64,000 bases of DNA from Branchipolynoe longqiensis (GCA_030323885.1 CM059200.1:3293729-3357728); one strand, 5' to 3'. Shown: positions 20,640 to 29,551, counted from the first letter of the stretch. Numbers and translations: made by a program. The notes: generated by a model from the letters alone, not told the origin.

Positions 20640-21110
20640 TGAAAGAAATGCAAATCCTTTATGTTTGGAAGTAACTTAAAGTATTGACCACTGACTGAAT
20701 TTTGCGATTTTACTGGGGTTTTTTTGGGAGGGGGGGGGTGTTCAAATAGATGCGTAATCTTTAAGTATATCGCTTAAAAAGTATAAACACATAAATAACT
20801 AAATATATATATATTTTTATTGATGAAAGTGGCTTAAATTATTGACAACTGCCTTCCCCATATTGCGCGGTTTGCGGTTAAGTTTTATTTTCTTGTTTAA
20901 TTTTTAAGTATATCGCTCGAAAAAACTATAAACATATCAATAACTAAATAAATATTTAGTTTATTGATGGAAGTGGAACAAATTATTTACAGCTAAATCC
21001 CCAATATTTCGGAGTTTGCCTTGAAGTGCTATGCCTTTATTTTAATTTAATTTTAAGTACCTCCAGGTTATTTAAATATAAACGAATATTAATAACTAAA
21101 CATTTTTATG
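20640..21110. repeat. ~125-bp AT-rich tandem repeat, ~3.5 copies
   Basis: Units share TTTAAGTATATCGCT, AAAAACTATAAACATAT, AATAACTAAATA and TTATTGATGGAAGTGG. Divergence between units is high, so the array is old. Confidence 0.75.
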
Positions 21111-21252
21111 CACTGTCAGTGTTACTGCACTATCAATTGTGAACGGCATGCCAAATCGACCCTCCATAAGGTAGGTACTTAAAGCTGCATAGTCCCATGA
21201 AGCATCAAATTTTCAAAGCCAAAACAATTATCTAAATTTAATTCAACATATC

Positions 21253-21635
21253 CCCCCAATGTGTTGCTACCTTGTCGTGGTGGGGAGACTTGTGTGCTTC
21301 CGTGACCATGAGAGCTGTCCCGGCGGGGGCTAGCCCCCTGGCAGGTTTAACCAAGCCGGGCAGGACTCATGGTAGAGGACAGACTAAGAGCAGCAACTGG
21401 TCCTCCAGGTTGGGTGATGGGCGTGTGGCCAACAACCCCACCCCGGAAAAAAGAACAATGTTACAGAATCACAAAGAAGAAACTCTAGGCCCAGGACTGG
21501 GAAAACTGGAGAGCTCCTGTTTGTGGCCTATGCCCAAAGTTGGGCAGTAGACGACACGTTCATCTACGACACGGCTGAGGAGATGTTTGTGTGGGTGGGC
21601 GCTGATGCCACAACGGGTGAAGATGAAGAAGAATT
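21253..21635 (+). mobile_element. Retroposed chimera: LINE-like leader joined to gelsolin-like coding fragment
   Basis: Flanked by the direct repeat ATTCAACATATC (21241-21252 and 21636-21647), a target-site duplication inside MITE-1. The first ~240 bp begins CCCCCAATGTGTTGCTACCT and contains TTGTCGTGGTGGGGAGACTT and GTGGCCAACAACCCCACC. It resembles the 5' leader found at the start of many animal LINEs (from memory, not searched). The last ~130 bp can be read in one frame as a gelsolin-type repeat. The 3' end is purine-rich (GAAGATGAAGAAGAATT). Confidence 0.6.
21499..21635 (+). pseudogene. Gelsolin/villin-domain-like fragment
   Basis: Within the insert, one frame reads ELLFVAYAQSWAV, then DDTFIYDTAEEMFVWVGADA, then TTGEDEEEL. 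The order hydrophobic strand, FIxDT, xExFVWVGxxA is the hallmark of a gelsolin-fold repeat. Only about 45 residues are present, with no start and an abrupt end at the duplication, so it cannot make a functional protein. A chance match is unlikely but was not tested by search. Confidence 0.55.
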
Positions 21636-21918
21636 ATTCAACATATCTAATTTAGAGACTGATGCACTTATTAAGCATTTGTTGCGACATAGAAGGCAAT
21701 ACTGAGTCAATTTAATGGGACCTGTCACTGCAGAAGCCTATGGTGTCAAATATCCCACTCAGGCCTGACAATTATAATAATTGTGGCCAAGGAAAATATA
21801 ACTCTATTTATTAAAATTAAATTAATCCACTCTAATATAGCTTCACCACATTTCGGATATATTGAAGGCGCGCATGATTAAACCTTTCATTAACAGTTGC
21901 TGGGTGATTATTAAATTA

Positions 21919-22160
21919 CCAGACGGGATGGCCGAATGAGTTAAAGCGTCCGTCTCCCGTGTTGGTAGACCGTGGGGTCGTGGGTTCGAACTCTGCTCGA
22001 GTCAAACCAATGACTTAAAAATGTATACTGGGAGACCAGGCCACCAGCACCATGACCTGATATCCCACTCAGTCACAGTATCCTGACACTGAGCCAACCA
22101 GTCCTTGCCCTATCCTACTAATGCAGAGCGCCTGGCTAGGAAGCAACAATTATCAGGTTG
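21919..22160. mobile_element. Inverted pair of SINE-A fragments
   Basis: A plus-strand head (21919-22024, GATGGCCGAATGAGTTAAAG; GGGTTCGAACTCTGCTCGAG) is joined at GGGAGACCAGG to a minus-strand body fragment (22028-22160). The pair forms a head-to-body inverted arrangement. Confidence 0.75.
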
Positions 22161-22282
22161 GTGGTCGATTGGTGGTGATTGTCTGTCAGCAGTGAAGGCA
22201 GAAAGAATTTATTGTCACTCTTTTTTCTAGAAAGTAACGTGCCAAAAGACGGTAAAATTATGTTATATATATATATGAGTGA

Positions 22283-22353
22283 GTGAGTGGGATATCAGGT
22301 CATGGTGCTGGCAGCCTGCTCTCTTGGTGGGGCAGCACTATAAAGTCGTGGTG
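22283..22353 (+). mobile_element. SINE-A body fragment at the DIRS left flank
   Basis: Matches the SINE-A segment GGGATATCAGGTCATGGTGC through GCACTATAAAGTCG, immediately left of the DIRS element. Confidence 0.75.
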
Positions 22354-22359
22354 ATATAT

Positions 22360-22445
22360 AGATTAGTTAGACGAATCTTACCTGGGTATAGATGATGGAT
22401 AACTATTGTTTTACCGAGGTAGGAGCCTCGGGTAGACGTGGGCGA
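22360..22445 (-). repeat. DIRS outer end sequence (element 3' side)
   Basis: Outer 86 bp starting AGATTAGTTAGACGAATCTT. Its reverse complement occurs at 22591-22681, where it forms one half of the internal complementary region. The only length difference is an extra CTCG in the internal copy. Confidence 0.92.
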
Positions 22446-22472
22446 GGGAGAAGGAAGCACATCCGGGTCCAG
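22446..22472 (-). repeat. DIRS inverted terminal repeat, left copy
   Basis: 27 bp containing GGGAGAAGGAAGCACATCCG, perfectly complementary to 27785-27811. Confidence 0.93.
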
Positions 22473-22590
22473 CAATCTTTACCTACTAATTCAGGATAAA
22501 ATGATTCCAAAAAACCAAAAAACTATGGTAATGTGACCTAATCTTGGTACAAGTGATTTAATAGACGTGGCAGGGCGTGGTGGGTGGGCC

Positions 22591-22726
22591 CTCGCCCACG
22601 TCTACCCGAGGCTCCTACCTCGCTCGGTAAAACAATAGTTATCCATCATCTATACCCAGGTAAGATTCGTCTAACTAATCTATTTTACCTCGGTATACCG
22701 CCTCTGGCTAGCCGCAGGCTAGGGAG
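22591..22726 (-). repeat. DIRS internal complementary region (ICR)
   Basis: 136 bp made of two abutting halves. 22591-22681 is the reverse complement of the left end (22360-22446) and 22682-22726 is the reverse complement of the right end (27807-27851). The junction between 22681 and 22682 therefore mirrors the two element ends joined together. In DIRS1 the ICR is proposed to template completion and circularisation of the cDNA. Arm one carries a 4-bp CTCG duplication relative to the end it copies. Confidence 0.93.
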
Positions 22727-22857
22727 ACCTTTACGTAACATCATTTTTATCCTGATATTCCTGTTAGTTACTATTCTATTATCAAGTCTTATTTAATTAT
22801 GTTTGTACAATTGTCATGACAAAAAAGCGAAAAAGTGCACTGTCTCACCTATGTCTT

Positions 22858-24010
22858 TTAGTTGGTGAGTAGCCTCTGTGCGATAGGTTGAGGCTTCTCT
22901 AGTCGCTTGTGATAATGTTTTGCAAACGATCTAGCAGTTTTCCATCCTGCATGAGCCAGGATCCGTTTCACGGAAATGCCAAGTAATCTGGCCTTAGATA
23001 CCATTGCACCATGTGTAGAGTGCGATGAATATCTGTTTGTGTTTACTCCTGAAAGTGTTAACACAGTCATGGTCCATCTGGCGAGGGTGTCCCTCGAAAT
23101 GCCCTTGTGTGGCTTAATAAAGCTCACCAAAAGCTGCCTTGAGTTGCGTATTGTTCGTGTCTTGGATATATATGTCCGTATTGCGGAGACTACACATAAT
23201 TTTCGATCCTCTGTGAAACTAGTGACACTTATTGTCGACAGGGGATCACCTAAACGATTTGATTTCAACAAAGTTGTTAGATCAAACGTTGCTTCCTTGC
23301 TATCGATTTCAAGACCATTGAGCGACAGGGCGACTATTGTTTGGCCCCTGTGTCCTGTAACGAGCAGAAGGAGCAAAGCTACTTTGAAGCCAAAAAGCTT
23401 AACGTCCAGGAACTTATTCTCTGGCCAGTCCTTGAAGAGTTTAAACACAAGAGAAACATCCCAAAACCTATTATATTTGGGTTTGGGAGGGTTCCTCTGA
23501 TAAATTGATCGTACGATCCAGCAAATAACATGATGTTTTCCCATTGTTTCTCCATTAATCCTAGGTAGGATAATTGAGAGCGCACATCTGGCTGCATTGA
23601 TAGCGCCATACCCTAAACCTTCGTCTTCCAAAAAACGTAGGAAACGTCCTACCTGGGATATTGTTGGGTTCATAGGCTTAACTTTCTTGTCCTACCTGGG
23701 ATATTGTTGGGTTCATAGGCTTAACTTTCTTAAGTAAGCAATAAATACCCCATTTCTTTAAATACGTGGTATACATTTTCACAGTTCCCTTCCTCCAGGC
23801 GTGAGAGACCAAACGTTGTTGTGTAATCTTATCCAAGCCGAATTGTTCCAAATATTTATTTAAAAAAGGAATGCTACCAAAGGAGTCGTCGACACGTTTC
23901 CGTGGCGCGCTAACGGTCCCTGATGTTTCAGATTTCCTCGGTATCTTGGGAAGCGGAGCATGCTTTTGGCCGTCGCGACTAGTCTCGCTAGCCAGGGTTG
24001 AGCGTCCCAT
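22858..24010 (-). pseudogene. DIRS tyrosine recombinase, split by a 43-bp duplication
   Basis: Integrase/recombinase of the phage lambda type, predicted to insert the circular DIRS intermediate. It lies in two frames. The N-terminal part (ATG at 24010, stop at 23678, 110 residues) holds a core-binding-like segment with FLNKYLEQFGL. The C-terminal part (from 23673 to a stop at 22858, 271 residues) holds the catalytic domain. Visible there are Arg109 in TGHRGQT, the H-x-x-? box HSTH at 218-221, HAGW at 241-244 and the nucleophile Tyr254 in AKHYHKRL. The second box Arg is His221 (codon CAT), a loss of a normally invariant residue. The break is a perfect 43-bp tandem duplication. The first 151 nt overlap the RT frame, as is common in DIRS elements. 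Confidence 0.88.
23646..23731 (-). repeat. 43-bp perfect tandem duplication in the recombinase
   Basis: Copies at 23646-23688 and 23689-23731 are identical, both starting GTCCTACCTGGGATATTGTT on the plus strand. As 43 is not a multiple of three, the reading frame shifts across it. The identity implies either a recent event or an assembly artefact. Confidence 0.95.
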
Positions 24011-25749
24011 TCGGGGACGATGAGGATGGCGTGTGTTTTCTCCATTAGTATCTTTCGGGTGACTTTGCTAATAATGGTAAAAGGGGGGAAAATGTAAAAG
24101 AAATGATTTTGCCAAGTTAGCGAGAAGGCATCTATGTGCCAAGCATTTGGTTCTGGGTGCCATGAAACATATTTCTCCAGTTTAAAGTTATTACGTGAAG
24201 CAAATGAATCTATATCCGGCCAGCCCCATAATTGACAGATGTGTTTGAAAATTGATGGGTTTAGTGACCACTCCAAGTGGTCATGGAAATGGCGACTCAT
24301 CTTATCAGCAAGGCAATTCTGCGTGCCGGGTATGTGTGTAATTGTTAACCAGACGTCAAACTTTTGCGCCCAATTCCAAATGAGTAGTGCCAACTCGTTA
24401 CACTTAATAGATTTAGTACCTCCCATATTCCTGACATAAGCCATGGCTGTGGTGTTATCTGTAAGGATACAAACATTATTTTTGGTTACTTTAACAAGGC
24501 TGGTTAAGCCTAAGTAAATGGCTCGTAATTCTAAAACATTAATATGTTCAGAAATTTCCGAATCTAGCCAGCGTCCCCCCATTGCTACATCATTGCGATG
24601 TGCCCCCCAACCTTGGAGTGAGGCGTCAGTCGTAACTGTAGTATTGGGCTCACCCATTCGAATGGGATTGGGGGAGTTATCAAAGTGACTTAGCCACCAA
24701 AAAATGTCGGCTAGTCCACTTTCAGAGATAAACATTATCTTTTCAAAATTTCCCTTAGCGTGGGCCAAAGCAAGATTTTTATCGATTTCCAGCGACTTAA
24801 TGTGTGCGGCCCCATATAGAATAGCAGGGCTATATGAAATCATTATACCGATTAAGACTGCGACCTGTCTTATCTTTGGCCTAGAAATGTCTAACAGCTG
24901 TATCGCTGTGTCGCGCAGCTTATCTTTCTTTTGTTGTGTGAGTGACACGGTCATGGCCATCGTGTCCAAAATGAAGCCTAGACACTTAAGCTGCTTAGTA
25001 GGAGAAAACACGGATTTCTTAGCATGGATGAAGAAACCCAAGTTTGAGAAAAGTTTACATAAATCTTGAACGGCGAGTTCGCATTGTTCGAAAGATTGTC
25101 CCATAATGAAAGAATCATCAATGTATGGAAACATACAATGACCCAGTTTAGCCATGTTTGAAAAAAACGGTTTCAACAACTTAGTAAAAAGTCGTGGCGC
25201 ACACGCCAAACCATTAGGTAGGCAGGTAAATTCAAAAAGCTGGTCATTCCAAACAAACCGTAAAATTTTTCGAAACCCCTCTTGAATAGGGACGGTATAG
25301 TAAGCATCTGTTAAATCAACACTCGCTAGCCAACACTCGGGGGTGATCAGATCGCGAGCTGTTTCTAAAGAAAACATTTTGAAATGTTGGTATTCAATGA
25401 TTTCATTCAATTTAGTTAAGTCTAAAATCATGCGAATAGACCCATCTGGCTTAGGCGTGGAGAAAATATTGGAAATGAATTCACTTCTAGTATGTTCTAC
25501 TCGTTTGACAATGCCTTTGGCTTCAAAAACCCCAACCTGTTCATTTAGTTGGAATTTTTCGTGTGAATTGAACTTAAATGGAAAAGGTGCTCTTTTCTGT
25601 ACAGGGAGTTCTGTGAAAGGAATAGAAATGCCTCTAACAATACTAAGAACCTCTGGGTTAGTGGTTAATTGTTGCCATCGTTCTAAACAATTAACAATGT
25701 TGCCCGCTTGAAAAAGGCTTACATCAGTTTGAGTTTCCTCTGTGATCAT
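23860..25749 (-). CDS. DIRS reverse transcriptase / RNase H / methyltransferase-like polyprotein
   Basis: 629 residues, uninterrupted, ATG at 25749. It copies the element RNA and removes the RNA strand. The RT palm lies at about 95-265: catalytic Asp145 in SVDLTDAYYTV, the LPNGLACAP motif at 177-185 and the YIDD box at 209-212. RNase H lies at about 370-490 with the acidic set Asp375 (TDASLQGWG), Glu407 (NVLELRA), Asp431 (LTDNTTA) and Asp482 (NCLADKMSR). A C-terminal domain at 511-600 has PDIDSFASRNN, DAFSLTW and YIFPPFTII, the pattern of the Dam-like methyltransferase domain carried by DIRS elements. Only 38 nt separate it from the upstream Gag stop, and its 3' end overlaps the recombinase frame by 151 nt. 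Confidence 0.93.
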   Translation of the reverse strand: MITEETQTDVSLFQAGNIVNCLERWQQLTTNPEVLSIVRGISIPFTELPVQKRAPFPFKFNSHEKFQLNEQVGVFEAKGIVKRVEHTRSEFISNIFSTPKPDGSIRMILDLTKLNEIIEYQHFKMFSLETARDLITPECWLASVDLTDAYYTVPIQEGFRKILRFVWNDQLFEFTCLPNGLACAPRLFTKLLKPFFSNMAKLGHCMFPYIDDSFIMGQSFEQCELAVQDLCKLFSNLGFFIHAKKSVFSPTKQLKCLGFILDTMAMTVSLTQQKKDKLRDTAIQLLDISRPKIRQVAVLIGIMISYSPAILYGAAHIKSLEIDKNLALAHAKGNFEKIMFISESGLADIFWWLSHFDNSPNPIRMGEPNTTVTTDASLQGWGAHRNDVAMGGRWLDSEISEHINVLELRAIYLGLTSLVKVTKNNVCILTDNTTAMAYVRNMGGTKSIKCNELALLIWNWAQKFDVWLTITHIPGTQNCLADKMSRHFHDHLEWSLNPSIFKHICQLWGWPDIDSFASRNNFKLEKYVSWHPEPNAWHIDAFSLTWQNHFFYIFPPFTIISKVTRKILMEKTHAILIVPEWDAQPWLARLVATAKSMLRFPRYRGNLKHQGPLARHGNVSTTPLVAFLF

Positions 25750-25787
25750 GTCAGGGCCAGGCTGCTGAAAAGTTTGTGTGGCGTTCT

Positions 25788-27108
25788 CTACTTGTTCCCT
25801 GGTTTGGGGAACTGCGGCTTGGGGACAAAGTCCCGTTTGTACCCGCGGTTGTCGTTCCAGCTTGAGGATTGTCTGTCGCCTCGACCTCTTCCCCTCTGGC
25901 TGAATGCGAAGGATGGGCCTCCCCGGAACGGCCTTCCTCCTCGGCGGAAGCGAAAATCCGTGCGGCTGCGGCGGAACCCGAGTGCGTTTTGTGACTTACG
26001 GCCCTTGAGTTCCGTATTCTTAGCACTCTTAGTGTCCACCTCTACCTGCTTGTACAAATAAGCAAGCTGACTCCCAAACATCTTGGACTTGTCCAGAGGC
26101 TTGCCTTTGATGGGGGTAGGTCCGGTATAGACGGTGTATTCCTTGCCGTCATGGTCCGTCATTTTCTTTGACCGGGCGACTTCTTTGCCCGCGTCGGTGG
26201 TAACGGATTTAAAGACATTTTCGAAGTGGCGAGGTGTCATATAGTTGCTCGCTGCAGCGAGCAAGGCAATGCCCCTATCCATAACCCGAGCTAAGGACGA
26301 GAACTTATTCTCGGTCTGCATGCGGTTAGCAATGGGGATTATCGAGGTCAAGGAGCCCAAAACTGCCTTATGGATTACCGAAAGGGCAGTTTCATAGCGG
26401 CGCCGTTCATCGGACAGATGGATGCCCGCATCCATCTCCTTACACACCGTAGCTGGAATACCTTTGATGCCGGAAATCTGTTCCGTCAACTTATTAATGA
26501 ACTCCACCGGTTTGAACGTGGTAAAGTGGCCATTGACGGTATTCCGCATCATGGTTGTGGTACGCACCTTCTTTGCCTTTTTCTTGACAATCTTTTTGCC
26601 AACTTTAGCGCCTATTTTGGCGTACACTCCCGCACGTCCCGTATCGGAATCTGATTCCGTGGAAGAGGAGTCGTTTGACGAGTCCGAGGACGAGTCTTTC
26701 TTTTTCTTTTTCTTTGATTTCTTAGGACGTTTAGCGTTTGAGGCTTTGGTGAACTCGTCACCTGAGCTGCTCACAGTGCGGCGTTTCTTGCCGCGCGCTT
26801 TCGGTTTCGGAACCTCGGGGGCCGAAACCGTGTCCTCCTCGTCATCCGAAAAAGTCCTCCCAATCCTCATCAGGGATTTGGGGAGGGCCCGCAAAGGAAA
26901 GAGCCTGGAATTGGCGCATCTTATCCTCCATCATGGCTGCCATCTTAGCCTCCCAATCACTTGGTTGAGGTGGCTGGTCACTGTCCCGGTCGGAAACCTG
27001 TGCCCCGGGCTGTGGAGACGGTGGAGCCGTAGGCGCTGGTGACGAATCGTAATCCGTAGGGGCAATGCCCTCTGCTGCCGGAGGCTGCTTATTCCGCCGA
27101 GTGGCCAT
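25788..27108 (-). pseudogene. DIRS Gag-like protein, frameshifted
   Basis: Putative nucleic-acid-binding structural protein. The N-terminal frame starts at the ATG at 27108 (MATRRNKQPP), is Pro/Ser/Asp-rich, contains AKMAAMMEDKMRQFQAL (possible helix) and ends at a TGA at 26842 right after DEDWEDFFG. The larger frame (stop at 25788) continues with SDDEEDTVSAPEVPK. It then has a Lys cluster followed by an acidic Ser/Asp tract, a central conserved-looking region (TPRHFENVFKSVT), and an Arg/Gly-rich C terminus (FRRGGRPFRGG, QRGRGRGDR). No CCHC knuckle is seen, so RNA binding may rest on the RG tail. The break lies at a T5 run (A5 at 26849-26853 on the plus strand). One base too many, or a +1 ribosomal shift, would explain it. 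Confidence 0.8.
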
Positions 27109-27784
27109 CGGTTCCTGTAACGACAAAGGTGTTACTTAACCGGAATCATCTCAACAACACAAAGTGTAGCCAGTAAACTGGGTTGAGGTATATGGTACAG
27201 AATAGCGTGTATTACAACGTTTCAGTACAGGCGTGAAGCTAATTTTTGCCGTAAGGTTATGGTAACGAAACCAACCAAACGGGGAGTATCGATCCGAAGA
27301 TCGCCCACTCTCTCTGTTCCGTACACTTCTCCCACCCGCGACTACGACGCCACCAAGTTGGAGAAAATATTACAAAACTCGGAGGTTCGCCTTAAAACTG
27401 GTCTGGGGTGTTTATAAAAAACACCCAGAAGCATCCCCAACAACATCGTCTAGGCAGGATCCGGGAGAATTTTCTTAGGAAATGAGCAACTCGGGTTACC
27501 ATTTCTCCCTGTCTCAAAAACAGGTGTCGATAGAACAAAGGACTATCGGTTTCGTAAGTGCCAGCGGCACGCAGTGTTCTATCCTCAAGTAAAAAACACA
27601 TACAAAGTCCAAATTGGACCTGAGAAAGTTCTGAACTTTCATAATGTGATGCTATAAGGCATCATAAACAGTTTAAACTAAATTTCCATTACTTACTTTG
27701 TGATTAAGAAGTAGTTAGTAGATAGTAAATCCTGTTGGAGCAACTCACAAACGTCCTCCCGTTGTGAATCACTTATGCTAATTA
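27109..27784 (-). other. DIRS 5' leader
   Basis: About 676 bp between the right ITR and the Gag start, without a conserved frame. A TTACAG just before the start codon (27115-27120) could act as a 3' splice site. No donor was assigned, so a leader intron is only a possibility. Confidence 0.5.
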
Positions 27785-27811
27785 CTGGACCCGGATGTGC
27801 TTCCTTCTCCC
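27785..27811 (-). repeat. DIRS inverted terminal repeat, right copy
   Basis: 27 bp, CTGGACCCGGATGTGCTTCC plus TTCTCCC, complementary to 22446-22472. Confidence 0.93.
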
Positions 27812-27851
27812 TAGCCTGCGGCTAGCCAGAGGCGGTATACCGAGGTAAAAT
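27812..27851 (-). repeat. DIRS outer end sequence (element 5' side)
   Basis: 40 bp containing TAGCCTGCGGCTAGCCAGAG and GGTATACCGAGGTAAAAT. Together with the last bases of the ITR it is complementary to the second half of the ICR (22682-22726). It includes the self-complementary GGTATACC and the inverted pair GCGGCTAGCC. Confidence 0.92.
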
Positions 27852-27912
27852 ATATATATATATATTATTAAACCAGGTGTTTCTCCTAATGTGACCACTA
27901 ATTTTTGTTTGG

Positions 27913-28228
27913 TTCTTTCAGTTTTACGTCCTGGCAACATCTAAGGTAATATCAGGACGGGTACCGACTTGTGGGTGCGCACTCATCGCGACTTTATAGT
28001 GCTGCCCCACCAAGAGAGCAGGCTGCCAGCACCATGAGCTGATATCCCACTCACTCACATTATCCTGACACTGAACCAACCAGTCCTTGCCCTATCCTAA
28101 TAATGCCGGGTACCAGGAAGTGACAAGTATAAATTTTTAAGTCATTGGTTTCACTCGACCAGGGTTTGAATCCCACAATCTACCAAAATGGTAGACGGAC
28201 GCTCAACTCATTCTGCCAGCCGGTCTAG
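27913..28228 (-). mobile_element. SINE-A, near full length
   Basis: Tail (TTTTACGTCCTGGCAACATC), body and head up to CATTCTGCCAGCCGGTCTAG. Lies just right of the DIRS element and the TA tract. Confidence 0.85.
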
Positions 28229-28241
28229 TCCTTTTTTTTCT

Positions 28242-28397
28242 AACCAGACAGGATGGCCGAATGAGTTAGAGCGTCCGTCTCCCGTGGGATCGTGGGTTCG
28301 AACCCTGGTCGAGTCAAACCAATGACTTAAAAATTGATACTTGTCGCTTCCTAGCCAGGCGCTGATGTTGCTAGGACATAAAACAACAACAAACCTT
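28242..28397 (+). mobile_element. SINE-A with internal deletion
   Basis: Complete head (GATGGCCGAATGAGTTAGAG; GGGTTCGAACCCTGGTCGAG), then the body is cut from CCAGGCGCT directly to GATGTTGCTAGGACATAAAA, losing about 180 bp. Faces the previous copy head-to-head. Confidence 0.85.
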
Positions 28398-28464
28398 TTT
28401 TTCTAGAAAGTAATGCCTCAAAATGTATGTAAAAACAACACCAGAGGTATGACCGCCATTTTCT

Positions 28465-28854
28465 TTAAAGTTGCAGTCCGATGGTTTTGAAATTCTGTCA
28501 TTTTTTTTTCTGAGATAAAGATATTAAATTGATTTCTAGAATCCACCATACTTTAGTTTGAAGTAACTCATATTATATGACCACTTTTTGAGATATTTAA
28601 AATGCAAGTGCAAACATGCCAAATTAATTTTGTCAAGCATGCCAAACTCTGACACCGAAGGCTTCTGCAGTAACTCAAATTGACTCAGTATTCGCTCATA
28701 TGTGACGACTTAATAAGTCAACTAGTGACCTAGTTAGATATGCTGAATCAAATCTAGATGTCTTGCTATTGAAAATTTGATGCTTCATCGGACTATGCAA
28801 CTTAGATGTCTTACTATTGAAAATTTGATGATTCATCGGACTATGCAACTTTAA
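28465..28854 (-). mobile_element. MITE-1 with duplicated terminus
   Basis: Inverted orientation: begins TTAAAGTTGCAGTCCGATGG, interior reversed. The right terminus CATCGGACTATGCAACTT occurs twice because a ~52-bp end segment (28758-28803 and 28804-28854) is tandemly duplicated. Confidence 0.85.
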
Positions 28855-29121
28855 TGGTTTTATCGCAGATGGCGCGCCATAGAAATGAGTCTGAGTGCGA
28901 AGGGGTCGCCTCCCCCTCCCCCTACCCCCCCCCCCCCTTCCCCCCTGCGCACGCCCCCTGGTGACAGACGCACACTGCGCACTGCCGCCAGCGTCTATGT
29001 TTGTTTTCTAGCCCCCCCCCCCCCACGGCCTCCCCCCCACTCCGAGTATCCCCCCCCCCCACCTCGCCAACACCTCCCCGCTCCCCCACCGTTTGCGGCA
29101 GCCTTTATTGGCTTTATTTAT
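28855..29121. other. C-rich spacer with a CTCF-like site
   Basis: Several poly-C runs (28925-28940, 29010-29025, 29050-29065). CTCF-like ACGCCCCCTGGTGACA lies at 28951-28966 on the minus strand. No gene recognised. Confidence 0.5.
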
Positions 29122-29180
29122 TATCCAGTCCTGATATGACCTTAGATGTTGCCTGGACTTAAACTCCAACAAACAAACCA
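29122..29180 (+). mobile_element. SINE-A tail fragment
   Basis: CCTGATATGACCTTAGATGT through AACTCCAACAAACAAACC. Only the tail is present. Confidence 0.8.
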
Positions 29181-29198
29181 TTCTTTATTGTCGGTTCA

Positions 29199-29551
29199 TT
29201 AAAGCTGCATTGTCTAATGAAAACATCAAATTTTCAAAACCAAAACGATCATCTAGATTTGATTCAACATATCTAACTTAGATACTGGTGCACTTATTAA
29301 CAACATTTGTCGCCACATAGAAGGGACTACTGCGGTGATTTAATAGAACCTGTTACTGCCGAAGCCTCTGGTGTTTTGGCATGCTTGCCAACATTAATGT
29401 GTCATGTTAGCACTTCAAATACCTCAAAAGTTAGCCATTACAAAATTTTAAAATTTGCTCAAACTAAAGTAAAGTGGGTTATTATAATGAACCTAATATA
29501 TTTTTATCAGAAAATGACAGAAACTCAAAACCATCGGACTATGCAACTTTT
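29199..29551 (+). mobile_element. MITE-1, complete copy
   Basis: Left end TTAAAGCTGCATTGTCTAAT, right end ATCGGACTATGCAACTTT, usual AT-rich interior. The right TTAA is mutated to TTTATTA. Confidence 0.85.

Larger units (their letters stand above)
21179..21746 (+). mobile_element. MITE-1, 3'-truncated, with a retroposed insert
   Basis: The left end TTAAAGCTGCATAGTCCCAT is intact. The element is split by the 383-bp insertion at 21253-21635, flanked by a 12-bp duplication of MITE sequence. It then stops at TATGGTGTCA without its right terminus. Confidence 0.8.
22360..27851 (-). mobile_element. DIRS1-like tyrosine-recombinase retrotransposon, 5.49 kb
   Basis: Complete by structure: both ends, an internal complementary region, and Gag, RT/RNase H/MT and tyrosine recombinase frames all on the minus strand. 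DIRS elements use a tyrosine recombinase instead of an integrase, are thought to integrate as circles, and make no long target duplication. Consistent with this, the flanks are simply AT-rich (GTGATAT on the left, ATATATATAT on the right). The copy carries a Gag frameshift, a 43-bp duplication in the recombinase and a substituted catalytic residue, so it is probably non-autonomous. The open RT frame suggests it is not very old. Confidence 0.93.

Noticed and set aside
22976..23500. 174-codon plus-strand frame opposite the recombinase
   Set aside because: Shadow frame; the minus strand carries clear recombinase motifs.
26422..27042. 206-codon plus-strand frame opposite Gag
   Set aside because: Shadow of the biased Gag composition (acidic Ser/Asp tract read in reverse).
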